A stretch of DNA of 64,000 nt from Pantoea rwandensis (GTDB lineage Bacteria; Pseudomonadota; Gammaproteobacteria; Enterobacterales; Enterobacteriaceae): positions 108,233 through 172,232 of the forward strand of contig NZ_MLFR01000006.1 in the NCBI RefSeq assembly GCF_002095475.1, written 5' to 3'. The notes beneath the pieces are model-generated. The model was not told where the DNA came from. It did not search any database and saw only the letters and a program-made list of their open reading frames with translations. Both the position numbers and the translations under genes were made by a program. Position 1 is the stretch's first letter. The number at the start of each line of letters is the position of its first letter. This document shows, piece after piece, positions 27,426-37,566 of this stretch.

Positions 27426-29102
27426 ATGGGTATCTTAAAAAACTTCACTATTCGCGCCGTTATGCTGACCATTTTGGGGCTGTTTTGCTTGTTGTGGTGT
27501 GGTGTTGGGTTATTCAGTGTGCACTCACTCAATGCGCTCGGCGATGGGAATGAGATTGACCGCCAACTGGTTAATCAAATGACGGTACTGAGTAAAGGGA
27601 ATGATCAATATTTTCGTGTGGTGACGCGACTCTCTCGCGTGATGGAAGGGCGCGCAAGCGGCGCCGTTGTCAGTGCTGATGCCTTCGCACCGGTGCAGCA
27701 GGCGTTGGACAACATGAAAGCGCAGTTAGCGCAATTTAAAGCGATGGCGCCAGGCCCAATGGATAGCGAGACGGCCAACAGCGTGATTGCCAACTGGCAA
27801 AAGTTGTTGGACGAGGGCATTGCCCCCCAAGTGTCGTTGGCACAGCAGGGCACGCTTGAGGCTTATCGCGCGCAGGCTAACAACGTGACGCCCGCTTTAA
27901 GCCGTGCCTTTGGTGGCAGTGCAGAAGCCTTTAACCAGGCGGCAGGAAGCAAACTGGATGAGACTCGCGTCAACGTCGATAAACTCACTAACCTGACCAA
28001 AATGATTATTCTGGTGGCGGTCGCGTTTGGTTTGGTGATTTTACTGTTCACCGATCGCTATCTGGTGGCGATGCTGGTGAAGCCACTGGAGCGTGTACGT
28101 AATTATTTTGCGGTTATCGCCCAGGGTGACCTGAGTCAACCCATTGAAGATTTCGGTCGTAACTGCGTCGGTAAACTGGTGCCGCTGTTGCGTGCCATGC
28201 AGGACAGCCTACGTGATGCTGTGAGCGCGATTCGTAGCGGGACAGAAAATATTTATCGCGGTGCAGCAGAAATATCATCTGGCAATAATGACCTTTCCTC
28301 ACGCACCGAAGAGCAGGCTGCTGCGCTTGAGCAGACGGCGGCGAGCATGGAACAGTTAACGGCTACGGTGAAATTTAATGCCGATAATGCGCGTCAGGCC
28401 AGTGTACTTGCGGAAACCGCCACCAGCACCGCGCAGCAAGGGGGCCAGCTGGTGGGTGAAGTGGTGACAACCATGCAGGGGATTTCTGGCAGTTCGAAGA
28501 AAATTGCTGAGATCACCAATGTCATCAACAGCATCGCCTTCCAGACCAATATCCTGGCACTGAATGCTGCGGTAGAAGCAGCGCGCGCGGGTGAACAGGG
28601 GCGTGGTTTTGCCGTTGTCGCCAGCGAAGTGCGCAACCTCGCTCAACGCAGTGCAGGCGCGGCTAAAGAAATTGCTACGCTGATAGAAGATTCGGTTCAG
28701 CGTGTAGACAAGGGTTCTGCGTTGGTGAGTAACGCGGGCAGTACCATGAATCATATTCTTAAATCCGTTCAGGATGTGAATGAGATCATGAAGCACATTG
28801 CCGCTGCGTCAGAGGAACAGAGCAAAGGTATTTCACAAGTTGGCACTGCCGTGACAGAAATGGACAGCGTCACCCAGCAGAATGCTTCATTAGTCGAAGA
28901 AGTATCCGCTGCAGCCAGTGCGCTTGAGCGTCAAACTGAGGAATTGCAGGCATCGGTAGCCAAATTCCGTTTAACGGAGAGTGCGCCGGTGAGCCAGGCA
29001 GTGGCTGTACCGGTTAAGCCGGCGTTGCGCCGCCCCGTTCTTTCTGCCACGCCTGCTGCTCAGCCTAAGCCCGCCAGCGCCGACGAGTGGGTTTCATTCT
29101 GA
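27426..29102 (+). CDS. Methyl-accepting chemotaxis protein
   Basis: 558 residues. TM1 is at about 10-32, a four-helix periplasmic ligand domain at about 33-188 (Tar/Tsr type in size), TM2 at about 190-208 and HAMP at about 210-262. A long coiled-coil signalling domain follows, with the hairpin tip [18 protein letters not shown] near 372-390. The C-terminus ends in E-W-V-S-F, matching the x-W-x-x-F tether bound by CheR and CheB, so it is a high-abundance-type receptor. The FliA promoter places it in the flagellar regulon. The ligand is unknown. Confidence 0.94.
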   Translation: MGILKNFTIRAVMLTILGLFCLLWCGVGLFSVHSLNALGDGNEIDRQLVNQMTVLSKGNDQYFRVVTRLSRVMEGRASGAVVSADAFAPVQQALDNMKAQLAQFKAMAPGPMDSETANSVIANWQKLLDEGIAPQVSLAQQGTLEAYRAQANNVTPALSRAFGGSAEAFNQAAGSKLDETRVNVDKLTNLTKMIILVAVAFGLVILLFTDRYLVAMLVKPLERVRNYFAVIAQGDLSQPIEDFGRNCVGKLVPLLRAMQDSLRDAVSAIRSGTENIYRGAAEISSGNNDLSSRTEEQAAALEQTAASMEQLTATVKFNADNARQASVLAETATSTAQQGGQLVGEVVTTMQGISGSSKKIAEITNVINSIAFQTNILALNAAVEAARAGEQGRGFAVVASEVRNLAQRSAGAAKEIATLIEDSVQRVDKGSALVSNAGSTMNHILKSVQDVNEIMKHIAAASEEQSKGISQVGTAVTEMDSVTQQNASLVEEVSAAASALERQTEELQASVAKFRLTESAPVSQAVAVPVKPALRRPVLSATPAAQPKPASADEWVSF

Positions 29103-29940
29103 GGCTGACATAACCACGCCACCAGTTCCGGCAGGACGGTGGCGCATCCTGTTTTCCCCGCTGTAATAAGCTGTAGGCGGCCCCGGTTGCGACGTGCTCT
29201 GCAAACGGGGCAATCAATCGGCCTGTCGCCAAATCATTCTGGACTAGCGTGACATCTGCCACCGTCACACCAAAACCCTGTATTGCTGCGCTGATCGCTA
29301 AATCCATGGTGGCAAAGTGCTGGTTGCGCGCCATCGGCAAACTCACATCTTGCTCATTCAGCCACAGCTGCCAGTCGCGGGAATCGTTGGTGGGGTGCAA
29401 AAAAGTGAATTTTGCAAGGTCACGAATATGCGTGGGCGGTGAAACGTGACTGCCCAACACAGGCGTCAACTGCTCATCAAACAAATGGATCGAACCTGCA
29501 GGTGGGGCGCCAAATACAATCGCCGCATCATAATTTTCCAGCTGCGAAGCATGGTCTAGCGTGGTGGTCAGCGCCACGTGGATCTCTGGCCGTTGTTGCT
29601 CCAACGCCACCAGGCGAGGAACCAGCCAGCGCATGGCACAAGTGGGTGCTTTCAGGCGAATGGATGTATTACTACGGCTTGCCTTTTCGGTGGCATTCAC
29701 CAGCATGGCATAACCCTGCTGCAATTCGGGTAACAGGTTTACCCCTTGCTCGGTGAGATGCAGGCCACGCGCATGGCGTTCAAAAAGCGAGAATCCCAGC
29801 CAGCTCTCCAGCGTTGCAATTTTTCGGCTAACGGCACCTTGCGTGATACATAGCTCACTGGCTGCATGCGTCAGGTTAAGATGACGGGCAGTGACCAGAA
29901 AAGCATGAATGGCATTGAGCGGCAGAGCAGAGCGGGGCAT
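29065..29940 (-). CDS. LysR-type regulator (GcvA-like)
   Basis: 291 residues. The helix-turn-helix covers about 8-66, with P-L-N-A-I-H-A-F and [13 protein letters not shown]; the substrate-binding domain starts near 92 with [16 protein letters not shown], typical of GcvA-type regulators. It is divergent from the aminotransferase-binding protein operon and probably regulates it. The 3' end overlaps the end of the chemoreceptor gene by 38 bases in antisense; the very basic tail K-P-T-R-R-R-W-R-A may be a late extension. Confidence 0.8.
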   Translation of the reverse strand: MPRSALPLNAIHAFLVTARHLNLTHAASELCITQGAVSRKIATLESWLGFSLFERHARGLHLTEQGVNLLPELQQGYAMLVNATEKASRSNTSIRLKAPTCAMRWLVPRLVALEQQRPEIHVALTTTLDHASQLENYDAAIVFGAPPAGSIHLFDEQLTPVLGSHVSPPTHIRDLAKFTFLHPTNDSRDWQLWLNEQDVSLPMARNQHFATMDLAISAAIQGFGVTVADVTLVQNDLATGRLIAPFAEHVATGAAYSLLQRGKQDAPPSCRNWWRGYVSLRMKPTRRRWRA

Positions 29941-30068
29941 GGGGGAACCTCAAGCTATGATTTTTAGTCATGGCTATTATGACAACAATTCGCTTGTAGA
30001 CTCAAGCAACAGGTCGTTGAATAGATATCTACTTTACTTACGTGGTTATGCAACCTTGCGGAGCAACG

Positions 30069-31234
30069 ATGACCCTGAACAGCAGTGTTAACATCTCTTC
30101 CAAACAGCCCGATGTCGGCACCACCATTTTTAGCGTCATCGGCCAGCTGTCTGCGCAGCACAAAGCCATCAACTTGTCACAGGGTGCGCCGAACTTCCCC
30201 TGCGCTCCGCTTCTGGTTGAATTAGTCAGCAAAGCGATGCGCGAAGGTCATAACCAGTATGCGTCAATGACGGGGTTACCGGACTGCGTGAGGCACTGGC
30301 CGAGAAAGTTCAGACGCTGTACGGTCAGCAATATGATGCGGGCAGTGAAGTGCTGATCACGGGCAGCGCGAGCCAGGGCATTTATATGGCGATTTCTGCA
30401 CTGGTGCATCCTGGCGATGAAGTGATTTTCTTCGAACCGGCCTTCGACAGTTACGCGCCAGTGGTGCGTTTACAGGGTGCGACGCCGATTGGCCTGAAAT
30501 TGCAGGTGCCTGATTTCGCCATTAACTGGGATGAACTGCGTGCCAGCATTACGCCGCGCACGCGCATGATCATTATTAACACGCCGCACAACCCGAGCGC
30601 ACAGGTTCTGACGCCAACCGACTTGGATCAACTGGCGGCCCTGACGCGCAACACCGATATTGTGGTGCTGTCAGATGAAGTCTATGAGCACATTCTGTTT
30701 GATGGACGAACTCACTGCGGCATGGCGACGCATCCTGAACTGGCACAGCGCAGCGTGGTGGTCTCCTCATTCGGTAAAACCTTCCATGTCACCGGCTGGC
30801 GTGTTGGCTATGCGCTCGCACCGGCGGCCTTGATGGACGAAATTGTGAAGGTGCATCAATTCATGATGTATGCCGCTGACACACCGATGCAGGTCGGCTT
30901 TGCACAGTATTTGCAGAACCCCCAGAATTACCTGCAGTTGTCCCCGTTTTATCAGGAAAAACGCGACCGTCTGTTGGCACTGATGCAGGATTCACCTTTT
31001 AAACTGCTGCCGAGTGCCGGTTCCTTCTTTATGTTGGCCAGTTACGGACATTTCAGTGACGAAAGCGACAGTGAAATGGTAAAACGTCTCATCGTCGATC
31101 ACGGTGTGGCAACCATCCCGCTATCGGCGTTCTATATGGACGGCACTGACAATAAATTAATTCGCCTGTCATTTGCGAAAGACGATGCAACACTGCTGGC
31201 TGGCGCGGAAGCGCTGTGCCGGGTCAAAGGGTAA
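30069..31234 (+). pseudogene. ybdL: YbdL-like PLP aminotransferase, interrupted by a -1 frameshift
   Basis: Two frames join into one protein of about 388 residues, the length of E. coli YbdL (methionine aminotransferase, class I/II). The first frame runs from ATG 30069 to about 30274; the second resumes at 30275, where reading G-T-T gives V-T-G-L-R-E-A-L-A, the expected continuation after Q-Y-A-S-M-T-G. One G is missing from the run at 30272-30275. The downstream part is intact, with N-T-P-H-N-P-S and the PLP lysine in S-S-F-G-K-T. As written the gene is broken; a sequencing slip in the G run is equally possible. Confidence 0.85.
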
Positions 31235-31248
31235 TTAGGGGAAGAATA

Positions 31249-32028
31249 ATGAAAAAACTTAACGCACTGTTTGTGGCTCTTGGCATGCTGACCTCCGCGC
31301 ACGCGCTGGCGCAGGAGACCTTGCGCTACGGTCTGGAATCACAGTATCCACCGTTTGAAAGCCGCAACGCACAGGGCGAGCTGGAAGGTTTCGATATCGA
31401 GCTGGGTAAAGCCATTTGCCAGGTCGGCAATTTTGATTGTAAGTGGGTGGAGAGCAGCTTTGATGCGCTGATTCCGGCACTGCAGGCGAAAAAATTCGAT
31501 GCGATTAACTCGGCGATGAACATCACCGAAGCTCGTGGCAAAAGCATCGATTTCACCAAACCTATCTACCGCATCCCAACGATGCTGATCGTCAAACAAG
31601 GCGAGAAACTGCTGCCTACCGCAGAATCACTGAAAGGCAAAAACATCGGTGTGTTGCAGGGTTCTATTCAGGAAACCTATGCCAAGAAACACTGGGAACC
31701 ACAGGGTGTGACGGTGACGTCTTATCAGGATCAGAACCAGGTTTATAACGACATGGTCGCCGGCCGTCTTGACGGTACGCTGGTGATGTCAGCGGCCGGT
31801 CAGTCGGGCTTCCTGGATAAGCCACAAGGCAAAGGTTTCGCTTTCGTGGGCAAACCGGTTGAAGATGACACCATCCTGGGTTCCGGTATCGGTTTCGGCC
31901 TGCGTAAGGGCGATGCCAAGCTGAAGGGCGAACTGGATGCGGCTATCACTAAAGTGCAGACCGACGGTACGGTCACCAAGCTGGCGGCGAAATTCTTCCC
32001 AGGTATTGATGTGACTGCGGCGAAATAA
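31249..32028 (+). CDS. Periplasmic amino-acid binding protein (ArgT/HisJ-like)
   Basis: 259 residues from ATG 31249 with AGGGGAAG upstream, 14 bases after the aminotransferase stop, so the two are co-transcribed. Signal peptide ends at A-L-A-Q (about residue 21). The type II binding fold shows the family marks Y-P-P-F-E, G-F-D-I-E-L-G-K-A-I and the hinge F-T-K-P-I-Y. The residues suit a polar or basic amino acid. No ABC permease or ATPase genes are adjacent, so it is an orphan or uses another system's membrane part. Confidence 0.87.
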   Translation: MKKLNALFVALGMLTSAHALAQETLRYGLESQYPPFESRNAQGELEGFDIELGKAICQVGNFDCKWVESSFDALIPALQAKKFDAINSAMNITEARGKSIDFTKPIYRIPTMLIVKQGEKLLPTAESLKGKNIGVLQGSIQETYAKKHWEPQGVTVTSYQDQNQVYNDMVAGRLDGTLVMSAAGQSGFLDKPQGKGFAFVGKPVEDDTILGSGIGFGLRKGDAKLKGELDAAITKVQTDGTVTKLAAKFFPGIDVTAAK

Positions 32029-32081
32029 AACCATCGCTCATTGATGTGGCTGTGGCGGAATAAAGCCACCGCTCATCGTAA

Positions 32082-32113
32082 CGGCGCCATTTATTGCATG
32101 ATGAATGGCGCCG
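32082..32113. terminator. Hairpin between the binding protein and pepT
   Basis: Perfect ten-base arms CGGCGCCATT / AATGGCGCCG with a twelve-base loop, lying between converging genes. The T run is poor on both sides. The preceding 40 bases hold a degenerate direct repeat (ACCATCGCTCATTGATG and GCCACCGCTCATCG). Confidence 0.55.
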
Positions 32114-32133
32114 CTATTCTCCGTTAACTTGGC

Positions 32134-33360
32134 CTATTTAGCAGCCAGATAACATAACGCTTCCGCAACCTGATACGACTTCACAAATGACGGAACCGGC
32201 AAGAACTCAAAGCGTGAATGGAAATTGTGCGCACCGGTAAAGAAATTCGGCGTTAACAATCCTTTTGCGGACAACGCGGCACCATCTGTACCCCCACGCA
32301 TGGGGATGACTTTCGGCTCTACGCCAACCTGTTGCAGTGCAGCAAAAATCAAATCGATCGCACGACGATCTTCGCCCAGCGCATTGCTGATGTTGCTGTA
32401 GGTATCATTGATGGTTAACGCAACATGTCCGGTGGGATAAAGCGCGGCAATCTCATCAGCGACTTCAAGCAGCTGTTGTTTCTTCGCATCAAAGCCCTTT
32501 AAATCAAAATCGCGAATCGACGCTTTCAATACGGCACGGCTGGCATTGGCGTTGATATCGTTGAACCAAATATACCCTTCACGACCTTCGGTATGTTCTG
32601 GGGTGGCGAGGCGGTCAAATCGCGAAATAAAATCATGCGCCATTAGTAGCGGGTTAACCAGCACACCTTTGCCTGACATCGGATGGGCAGGCACGCCGGT
32701 AAACACCAACTCGGCAGATGCGCCGTTAAAGCATTCGTAAACTACCTCACCCAGTTCGCAGCAGTCGATAGTCCAGGCAAAATCCACGTTAAAGCGAGCT
32801 TCCAGATCGAGCGCTTTAGCACCGCGCAGGCCAATCTCCTCATCCGGTACAAACGCCACCACGATGTCGCCGTGATCGCCTTTTAGGTTTTCCATTAATG
32901 TCATCACCACGGTCACCGCCGCTTTGTTATCGGCACCGAGCACGCTGGTTCCATCGCTGAAGATGATCTCTTGACCGACATAGGGAACGATTTCAGGGTG
33001 TTCTGCAACACGCAGCCAAATATCTTGTTGGCGGTTAAGGCACAAATCTTCACCAGCAAAGGTCAAGGTCTGCGGGTGGATATCCGGTGACAGACCGACG
33101 TCCACGGTGTCAATGTGGGTGATAAAGCCAATGCGCGGCGCCTCAGGGCGATTGCCGGGCTTCACTGCCGTTACCGTAGCGTGCTGATCGATCACAATAT
33201 CCTGCAGGCCTAATTCAAGCAGTTCCTGCGCCAGAAGTTCGGCCATGGCATGTTGTGAAGGGGTGCTGGGCAGCGTAGTGGATTTGGCATCGCTTTGGCT
33301 GGAAACCGCCAGATAACGGTAAAAGCGCTGGGTCAGTTGGCGAGCAAGTTGGTCTGTCAT
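32134..33360 (-). CDS. pepT: Peptidase T-like M20 aminotripeptidase
   Basis: 408 residues from ATG 33360, with AAGGA at the right distance. M20 metal-site motifs: T-H-I-D-T-V-D near residue 85, G-A-D-N-K-A-A near 145, P-D-E-E-I-G near 175 (catalytic Glu and metal Glu) and the C-terminal H-N-F-H near 380. R-G-G-T-D-G-A near 353 is typical of PepT. It releases N-terminal residues from tripeptides in the cytosol. It differs clearly in sequence from E. coli PepT and may be a paralogue. Divergent from a peptide-binding protein gene. Confidence 0.85.
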   Translation of the reverse strand: MTDQLARQLTQRFYRYLAVSSQSDAKSTTLPSTPSQHAMAELLAQELLELGLQDIVIDQHATVTAVKPGNRPEAPRIGFITHIDTVDVGLSPDIHPQTLTFAGEDLCLNRQQDIWLRVAEHPEIVPYVGQEIIFSDGTSVLGADNKAAVTVVMTLMENLKGDHGDIVVAFVPDEEIGLRGAKALDLEARFNVDFAWTIDCCELGEVVYECFNGASAELVFTGVPAHPMSGKGVLVNPLLMAHDFISRFDRLATPEHTEGREGYIWFNDINANASRAVLKASIRDFDLKGFDAKKQQLLEVADEIAALYPTGHVALTINDTYSNISNALGEDRRAIDLIFAALQQVGVEPKVIPMRGGTDGAALSAKGLLTPNFFTGAHNFHSRFEFLPVPSFVKSYQVAEALCYLAAK

Positions 33361-33473
33361 CACAATTCCTTATTAGCTTTGCGCGATGTGGATTACACAC
33401 ACTTAATAAATCATGTTATTTATCAATAAATACCGATGCTGACTCATGGAAGTCAATAAAAACGAGGTTAACA

Positions 33474-35069
33474 ATGAAAAAGATGATGATGAAGTTCACA
33501 CTCAGCGCGCTGGGCTTAGCGCTGGCAGGCGGCGTATCGGCGAAGACGCTGGTGTATTGTTCCGAAGGGTCGCCGGAGAACTTCAACCCACAACTTTATA
33601 CTTCCGGCACCAGCGTAGACGCCAGTGCGGTGCCCGTTTTCAACCGTTTGGTCGATTTCAAACCCGGTACAACCGAATTGATCCCCAGCCTTGCGGAGAG
33701 CTGGGACATCAGTCCAGACGGCACGATCTACACCTTCCATTTGCGTAAGGGGGTGAAGTTTCAGAGCAACAAGCAGTTCAAACCTTCACGTGACTTGAAT
33801 GCGGATGACGTGATTTTTTCCTTCATGCGTCAAATGGACCCTAAGAACCCCTACCACAAGGTCTCTGGCGGAAATTACACCAATTTTGATAGCTTAGAGT
33901 TGTCGAAGCTGATCAAGAATATTGAGAAGGTTGATGACAATACGATACGCATCACCCTGGCGCACGCCGAAGCCCCGTTCCTGGCTGACTTAGGCTGGTA
34001 TTTTGCGTCAATTCACTCTGCCGAATATGCCGATCAGATGTTGAAAGCGGGTACGCCGGAGAAGGTGGACATGGAGCCGATTGGCACCGGGCCTTTCGAG
34101 TTGGTGCAGTATCAGAAAGACTCTCGCATCCTCTACAAAGCCTTCCCTGATTATTGGCAGGGCAAAGCGAAACTGGACCGCATCGTCTTCTCCATCACGC
34201 CTGATGCCTCGGTGCGTTACGCCAAGCTGGAAAAAAATGAGTGTCAGGTGATGCCGTTCCCAAACCCGGCCGATCTCGACAAGATGCGCAGTAACCCGGA
34301 TTTGACCCTGGAGCAGAAATCCGGGCTCAACACGGGTTTCCTGTCATTCAATACCACCAAAGCCCCGCTGGATAACGTTAAAGTCCGCCAGGCGCTGGCG
34401 ATGGCCATCAACAAACAGGCGATTATCGACGCCATCTTCAAAGGCACCGGCACCGTGGCGAAAAATATTCTGCCACCGGACGTGTGGAGTGCGGATAAAG
34501 ACCTGAAAGATTACGATTACGATCCGCAAAAAGCGAAAGCGCTGTTACAGGAAGCCGGTATTAAACCTGGCACCGAAATCTCACTGTGGGCCATGCCGGT
34601 TCAGCGCCCTTACAACCCGAATGCGCGACGTATGGCGGAGATGATTCAGGCGGACTGGGCACAGGTCGGCATTAAAGCCAACATCGTGAGTTACGAGTGG
34701 GGGGAGTATCTCAAACGCGTGAAGGGTGGCGAGCATCAGGCCGCACTGATGGGCTGGACGACCGCGACCGGCGATCCGGATAACTTCTTTGGCCCGCTTT
34801 TTAGCTGCACCTCGGCGAACGGCGGCTCTAACTCGTCAAAATGGTGCTATCAGCCGTTTGAGAAAATTATCACCGAAGCACGAGCCGAGCAGAACCATGA
34901 CAAGCGTGTCGCGCTGTACCTGCAAGCGCAGCAGATGATGCATGACCAGATGCCAGCAGTGATGATTGCCCATTCGACAATATTCGAGCCGGTCCGTAAA
35001 ACGGTCAGCGGCTACACGGTTGATCCCTTTGGCAAACACATCTTCTACCCGGTGGATATCAAGAACTGA
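33474..35069 (+). CDS. DppA/SBP_bac_5 peptide-binding protein
   Basis: 531 residues. Signal peptide to V-S-A (about residue 23), then T-L-V-Y-C-S-E-G-S-P-E-N-F-N-P-Q, almost the signature of dipeptide-binding protein DppA. Further marks are E-P-I-G-T-G-P-F near 200 and the disulfide region C-T-S-A-N-G-G-S-N-S-S-K-W-C. In enterobacteria DppA feeds the DppBCDF transporter; no such genes lie here, so this is an additional stand-alone binding protein. It is divergent from pepT, which suggests joint use of peptides. Confidence 0.88.
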   Translation: MKKMMMKFTLSALGLALAGGVSAKTLVYCSEGSPENFNPQLYTSGTSVDASAVPVFNRLVDFKPGTTELIPSLAESWDISPDGTIYTFHLRKGVKFQSNKQFKPSRDLNADDVIFSFMRQMDPKNPYHKVSGGNYTNFDSLELSKLIKNIEKVDDNTIRITLAHAEAPFLADLGWYFASIHSAEYADQMLKAGTPEKVDMEPIGTGPFELVQYQKDSRILYKAFPDYWQGKAKLDRIVFSITPDASVRYAKLEKNECQVMPFPNPADLDKMRSNPDLTLEQKSGLNTGFLSFNTTKAPLDNVKVRQALAMAINKQAIIDAIFKGTGTVAKNILPPDVWSADKDLKDYDYDPQKAKALLQEAGIKPGTEISLWAMPVQRPYNPNARRMAEMIQADWAQVGIKANIVSYEWGEYLKRVKGGEHQAALMGWTTATGDPDNFFGPLFSCTSANGGSNSSKWCYQPFEKIITEARAEQNHDKRVALYLQAQQMMHDQMPAVMIAHSTIFEPVRKTVSGYTVDPFGKHIFYPVDIKN

Positions 35070-35996
35070 TCAGGGTTTCCAATATTGACGTAAGGGTTCT
35101 TCTAGCGCGGTTAACTGCTGCAAGATAAACGTAAGAAACACATTCAGGGCGGCACTGCGGGGCCGCCCTGATTGCGCCTGTAACTGCAGATTGCGCTGAG
35201 TTAATTGATCAATAGCGACAGAGCGCAGAATGAGTCCGTGCGCTTCTGCTTCCTGCAATACCGTAAAAGCGCTACAAATCGTGACCGCTAAAGGGGTGCG
35301 CAATAGAAAGTGAAACAGCGTTGAGAAGTTATCGCAGGTCAACACCGGCTCGACCAGATTACCGCTCATATGGCTGGCCAGCTCAAAGAGCTGCCGCACC
35401 GTGGTGTTTTGCTGCGGCAATGCGAGCGGGTAGGGGTTGATATCGCTCAATGTCACCTGCGGTGCATCAGCCAGTGGATGTGACTGATGCATGACCAGCA
35501 GCACCGGAGCAGGCCAGGAACCGAGCACATCCACTCCCCGTTCAGCATGCAAGCTAAACTGGAGCGCGACATCACATTCACCGCTGCGTAAGAGTTCGCC
35601 CACGCCTTGCGTACTCGCCACTTTGATATCAAACAGCACGCCAGGGTTCTCTGCACGAAACTCTGCAATCATGCGCGGCAGCAGCGTGAAGGCCAAGCCA
35701 TCGGTGCAGGCGACGCGAATCAACGTGCGACGCACTGCTTTCAGGCCTTTAATTTCCGCCAGCGCATACTCCATATCCAGCATGTTTTTACGCACGTGGT
35801 GCGCGAAAATTTCCCCAGCCTCATTGAGCACCATACCGCGTGCATGACGCTCAAACAGGGGCACACCGACTTGCGCTTCCAGTCGCTGAATTTGCCGACT
35901 GATAGCTGATACCGCAACAAACAGCTGCTCGCTTGCTGCGCTCAGCGAACCACTGTTAGCGACAGCGAGAAAATAGCGGATTTCATTGCTTAACAT
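35070..35996 (-). CDS. LysR-type regulator of the M20/MHS operon
   Basis: 308 residues. Helix-turn-helix at about 3-62 (E-I-R-Y-F-L-A-V-A-N-S-G-S-L-S-A-A-S, then V-S-A-I-S-R-Q-I-Q-R-L-E); effector domain from about 90. It is divergent, across 148 bases, from an M20 hydrolase and MHS transporter pair that it most likely controls. Its stop codon abuts that of the upstream binding-protein gene. The specific ligand is not known. Confidence 0.82.
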   Translation of the reverse strand: MLSNEIRYFLAVANSGSLSAASEQLFVAVSAISRQIQRLEAQVGVPLFERHARGMVLNEAGEIFAHHVRKNMLDMEYALAEIKGLKAVRRTLIRVACTDGLAFTLLPRMIAEFRAENPGVLFDIKVASTQGVGELLRSGECDVALQFSLHAERGVDVLGSWPAPVLLVMHQSHPLADAPQVTLSDINPYPLALPQQNTTVRQLFELASHMSGNLVEPVLTCDNFSTLFHFLLRTPLAVTICSAFTVLQEAEAHGLILRSVAIDQLTQRNLQLQAQSGRPRSAALNVFLTFILQQLTALEEPLRQYWKP

Positions 35997-36144
35997 TGGG
36001 GCGCCTCAAACTGGTGCATGCCTCGAAAATGGGCAATCAAGCTTTGCTTTAAAAGCAAATCATACTCGATAAATTGATAATTGTGGCAAAGCAGTGTTTC
36101 GGCAAAGATGTCAGAACTAAAAATCCAATAAAAGATAAGCAAAC

Positions 36145-37566
36145 ATGACAGCACAACAAGCGGTACAACAGGCGACAGCCTGGTTTGATAGCGGGGAATT
36201 TCATCGGATACTGGCGCGACGCGTGGCGCAGCGCACCGAAAGCCAGCGGCAGGATCGCGACAGTGAATTGCAGCGTTATTTACAGGATGAGATTGGGCCC
36301 CAGTTAATTGCACTGGGTTTTACGCTGCATTTTATTGAGAATACGGAAGCGGCGCATCGTCCCTTCCTTGTGGCCGTGCGTATTGAAGATCCATCATTGC
36401 CGACCTTGCTCAGCTATGGCCATGGCGATGTGGTCTTTGGCGATGATGAAAACTGGCGCGAAGGATTATCTCCCTGGCAGTTAGTGGAAGAGGGTGATCG
36501 CTGGTACGCGCGCGGCAGTGCGGACAATAAAGGCCAGCACTGCGTCAACCTGGCGGCGCTGGAGCATATTTTCCATGCGCGCGGTGGACGCCTCGGTTTC
36601 AACTGCAAAATGCTGTTTGAGATGGGTGAAGAGATCAGCTCACCGGGTCTGGCACAGCTTTGCCAGCAGCATGGTGATTTGTTGCAGGCTGATTTGTTCA
36701 TCGCCTCTGACGGTCCGCGTTTGAATGCGATTCGACCCACACTCTTTCTTGGATCGCGCGGTGCGGTGAATTTCCGCCTGACGGTCAATGCCCGCGATAA
36801 TGCCTATCACTCCGGTAACTGGGGCGGCTTGCTGACCAATCCGGGCACACAGTTGGCGAATGCCATTGCCTCGCTGGTTAGCGCACAAGGCGTGTTGCAG
36901 GTTGAGGCACTGAAACCTGACTCCCTGACTCAGCAGGTGCGTGACATCCTCAGTGATATCGAAGTCGGTGGCATGCCGGGCGACCCTGATATCGATGCGA
37001 ACTGGGGCGAACCTGCATTAACACCGACTGAGCGCTTGTATGGTTGGAATACGCTGGAAGTGTTGTCGTTTTTGACGGGCAATCCCGCACGTCCTATGAA
37101 CGCCATTCCGGGTGAAGCCACGGCGGTGTGCCAGCTGCGTTTTGTTGTCGGCACTGACTGGCAGAACCTTGCGCATCACGTTAGCGAGCATCTTGCACAG
37201 CAGGGCTTTGGTTATGTGAAAGTGGAGTTCATGCGGGGATCACCGGCTACCCGACTGGATCCTACCGATCCGCTGGTGGATTGGGTGCTGTCGAGCATGG
37301 CCGAAACCAGCGGCAAGAAACCTGCACTGTTACCGAATCTGGGTGGTTCATTGCCGAATGAGGTGTTCTCGGACATTCTCGGTCTCCCCACTTTGTGGGT
37401 GCCACACTCTTATCCCGCATGCGGTCAGCATGGTGTGAATGAGCACATGCTGAAATCGATTGCGCGCGAAGGGCTGCAAATCATGACCCGATTGTTATGG
37501 GATCTGGGTGAGCAGGGTGAAGAGTTGATCGCTAAACACCGTCAACACGCGGGAGGTGCGGTATGA
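36145..37566 (+). CDS. M20-family metallohydrolase (ArgE/DapE/CNDP-like)
   Basis: 473 residues. Metal-site motifs: S-Y-G-H-G-D-V-V near residue 90, R-G-S-A-D-N-K-G-Q near 122 (bridging Asp), F-E-M-G-E-E-I-S-S-P near 156 (catalytic and metal Glu) and H-G-V-N-E-H near 433. The arrangement fits cytosolic dipeptidases or N-acyl-amino-acid hydrolases; length and G-D-V-V-F-G-D suit the larger CNDP-like branch. The stop overlaps the start of the transporter gene (ATGA), so uptake and cleavage of one substrate are coupled. Confidence 0.86.
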   Translation: MTAQQAVQQATAWFDSGEFHRILARRVAQRTESQRQDRDSELQRYLQDEIGPQLIALGFTLHFIENTEAAHRPFLVAVRIEDPSLPTLLSYGHGDVVFGDDENWREGLSPWQLVEEGDRWYARGSADNKGQHCVNLAALEHIFHARGGRLGFNCKMLFEMGEEISSPGLAQLCQQHGDLLQADLFIASDGPRLNAIRPTLFLGSRGAVNFRLTVNARDNAYHSGNWGGLLTNPGTQLANAIASLVSAQGVLQVEALKPDSLTQQVRDILSDIEVGGMPGDPDIDANWGEPALTPTERLYGWNTLEVLSFLTGNPARPMNAIPGEATAVCQLRFVVGTDWQNLAHHVSEHLAQQGFGYVKVEFMRGSPATRLDPTDPLVDWVLSSMAETSGKKPALLPNLGGSLPNEVFSDILGLPTLWVPHSYPACGQHGVNEHMLKSIAREGLQIMTRLLWDLGEQGEELIAKHRQHAGGAV

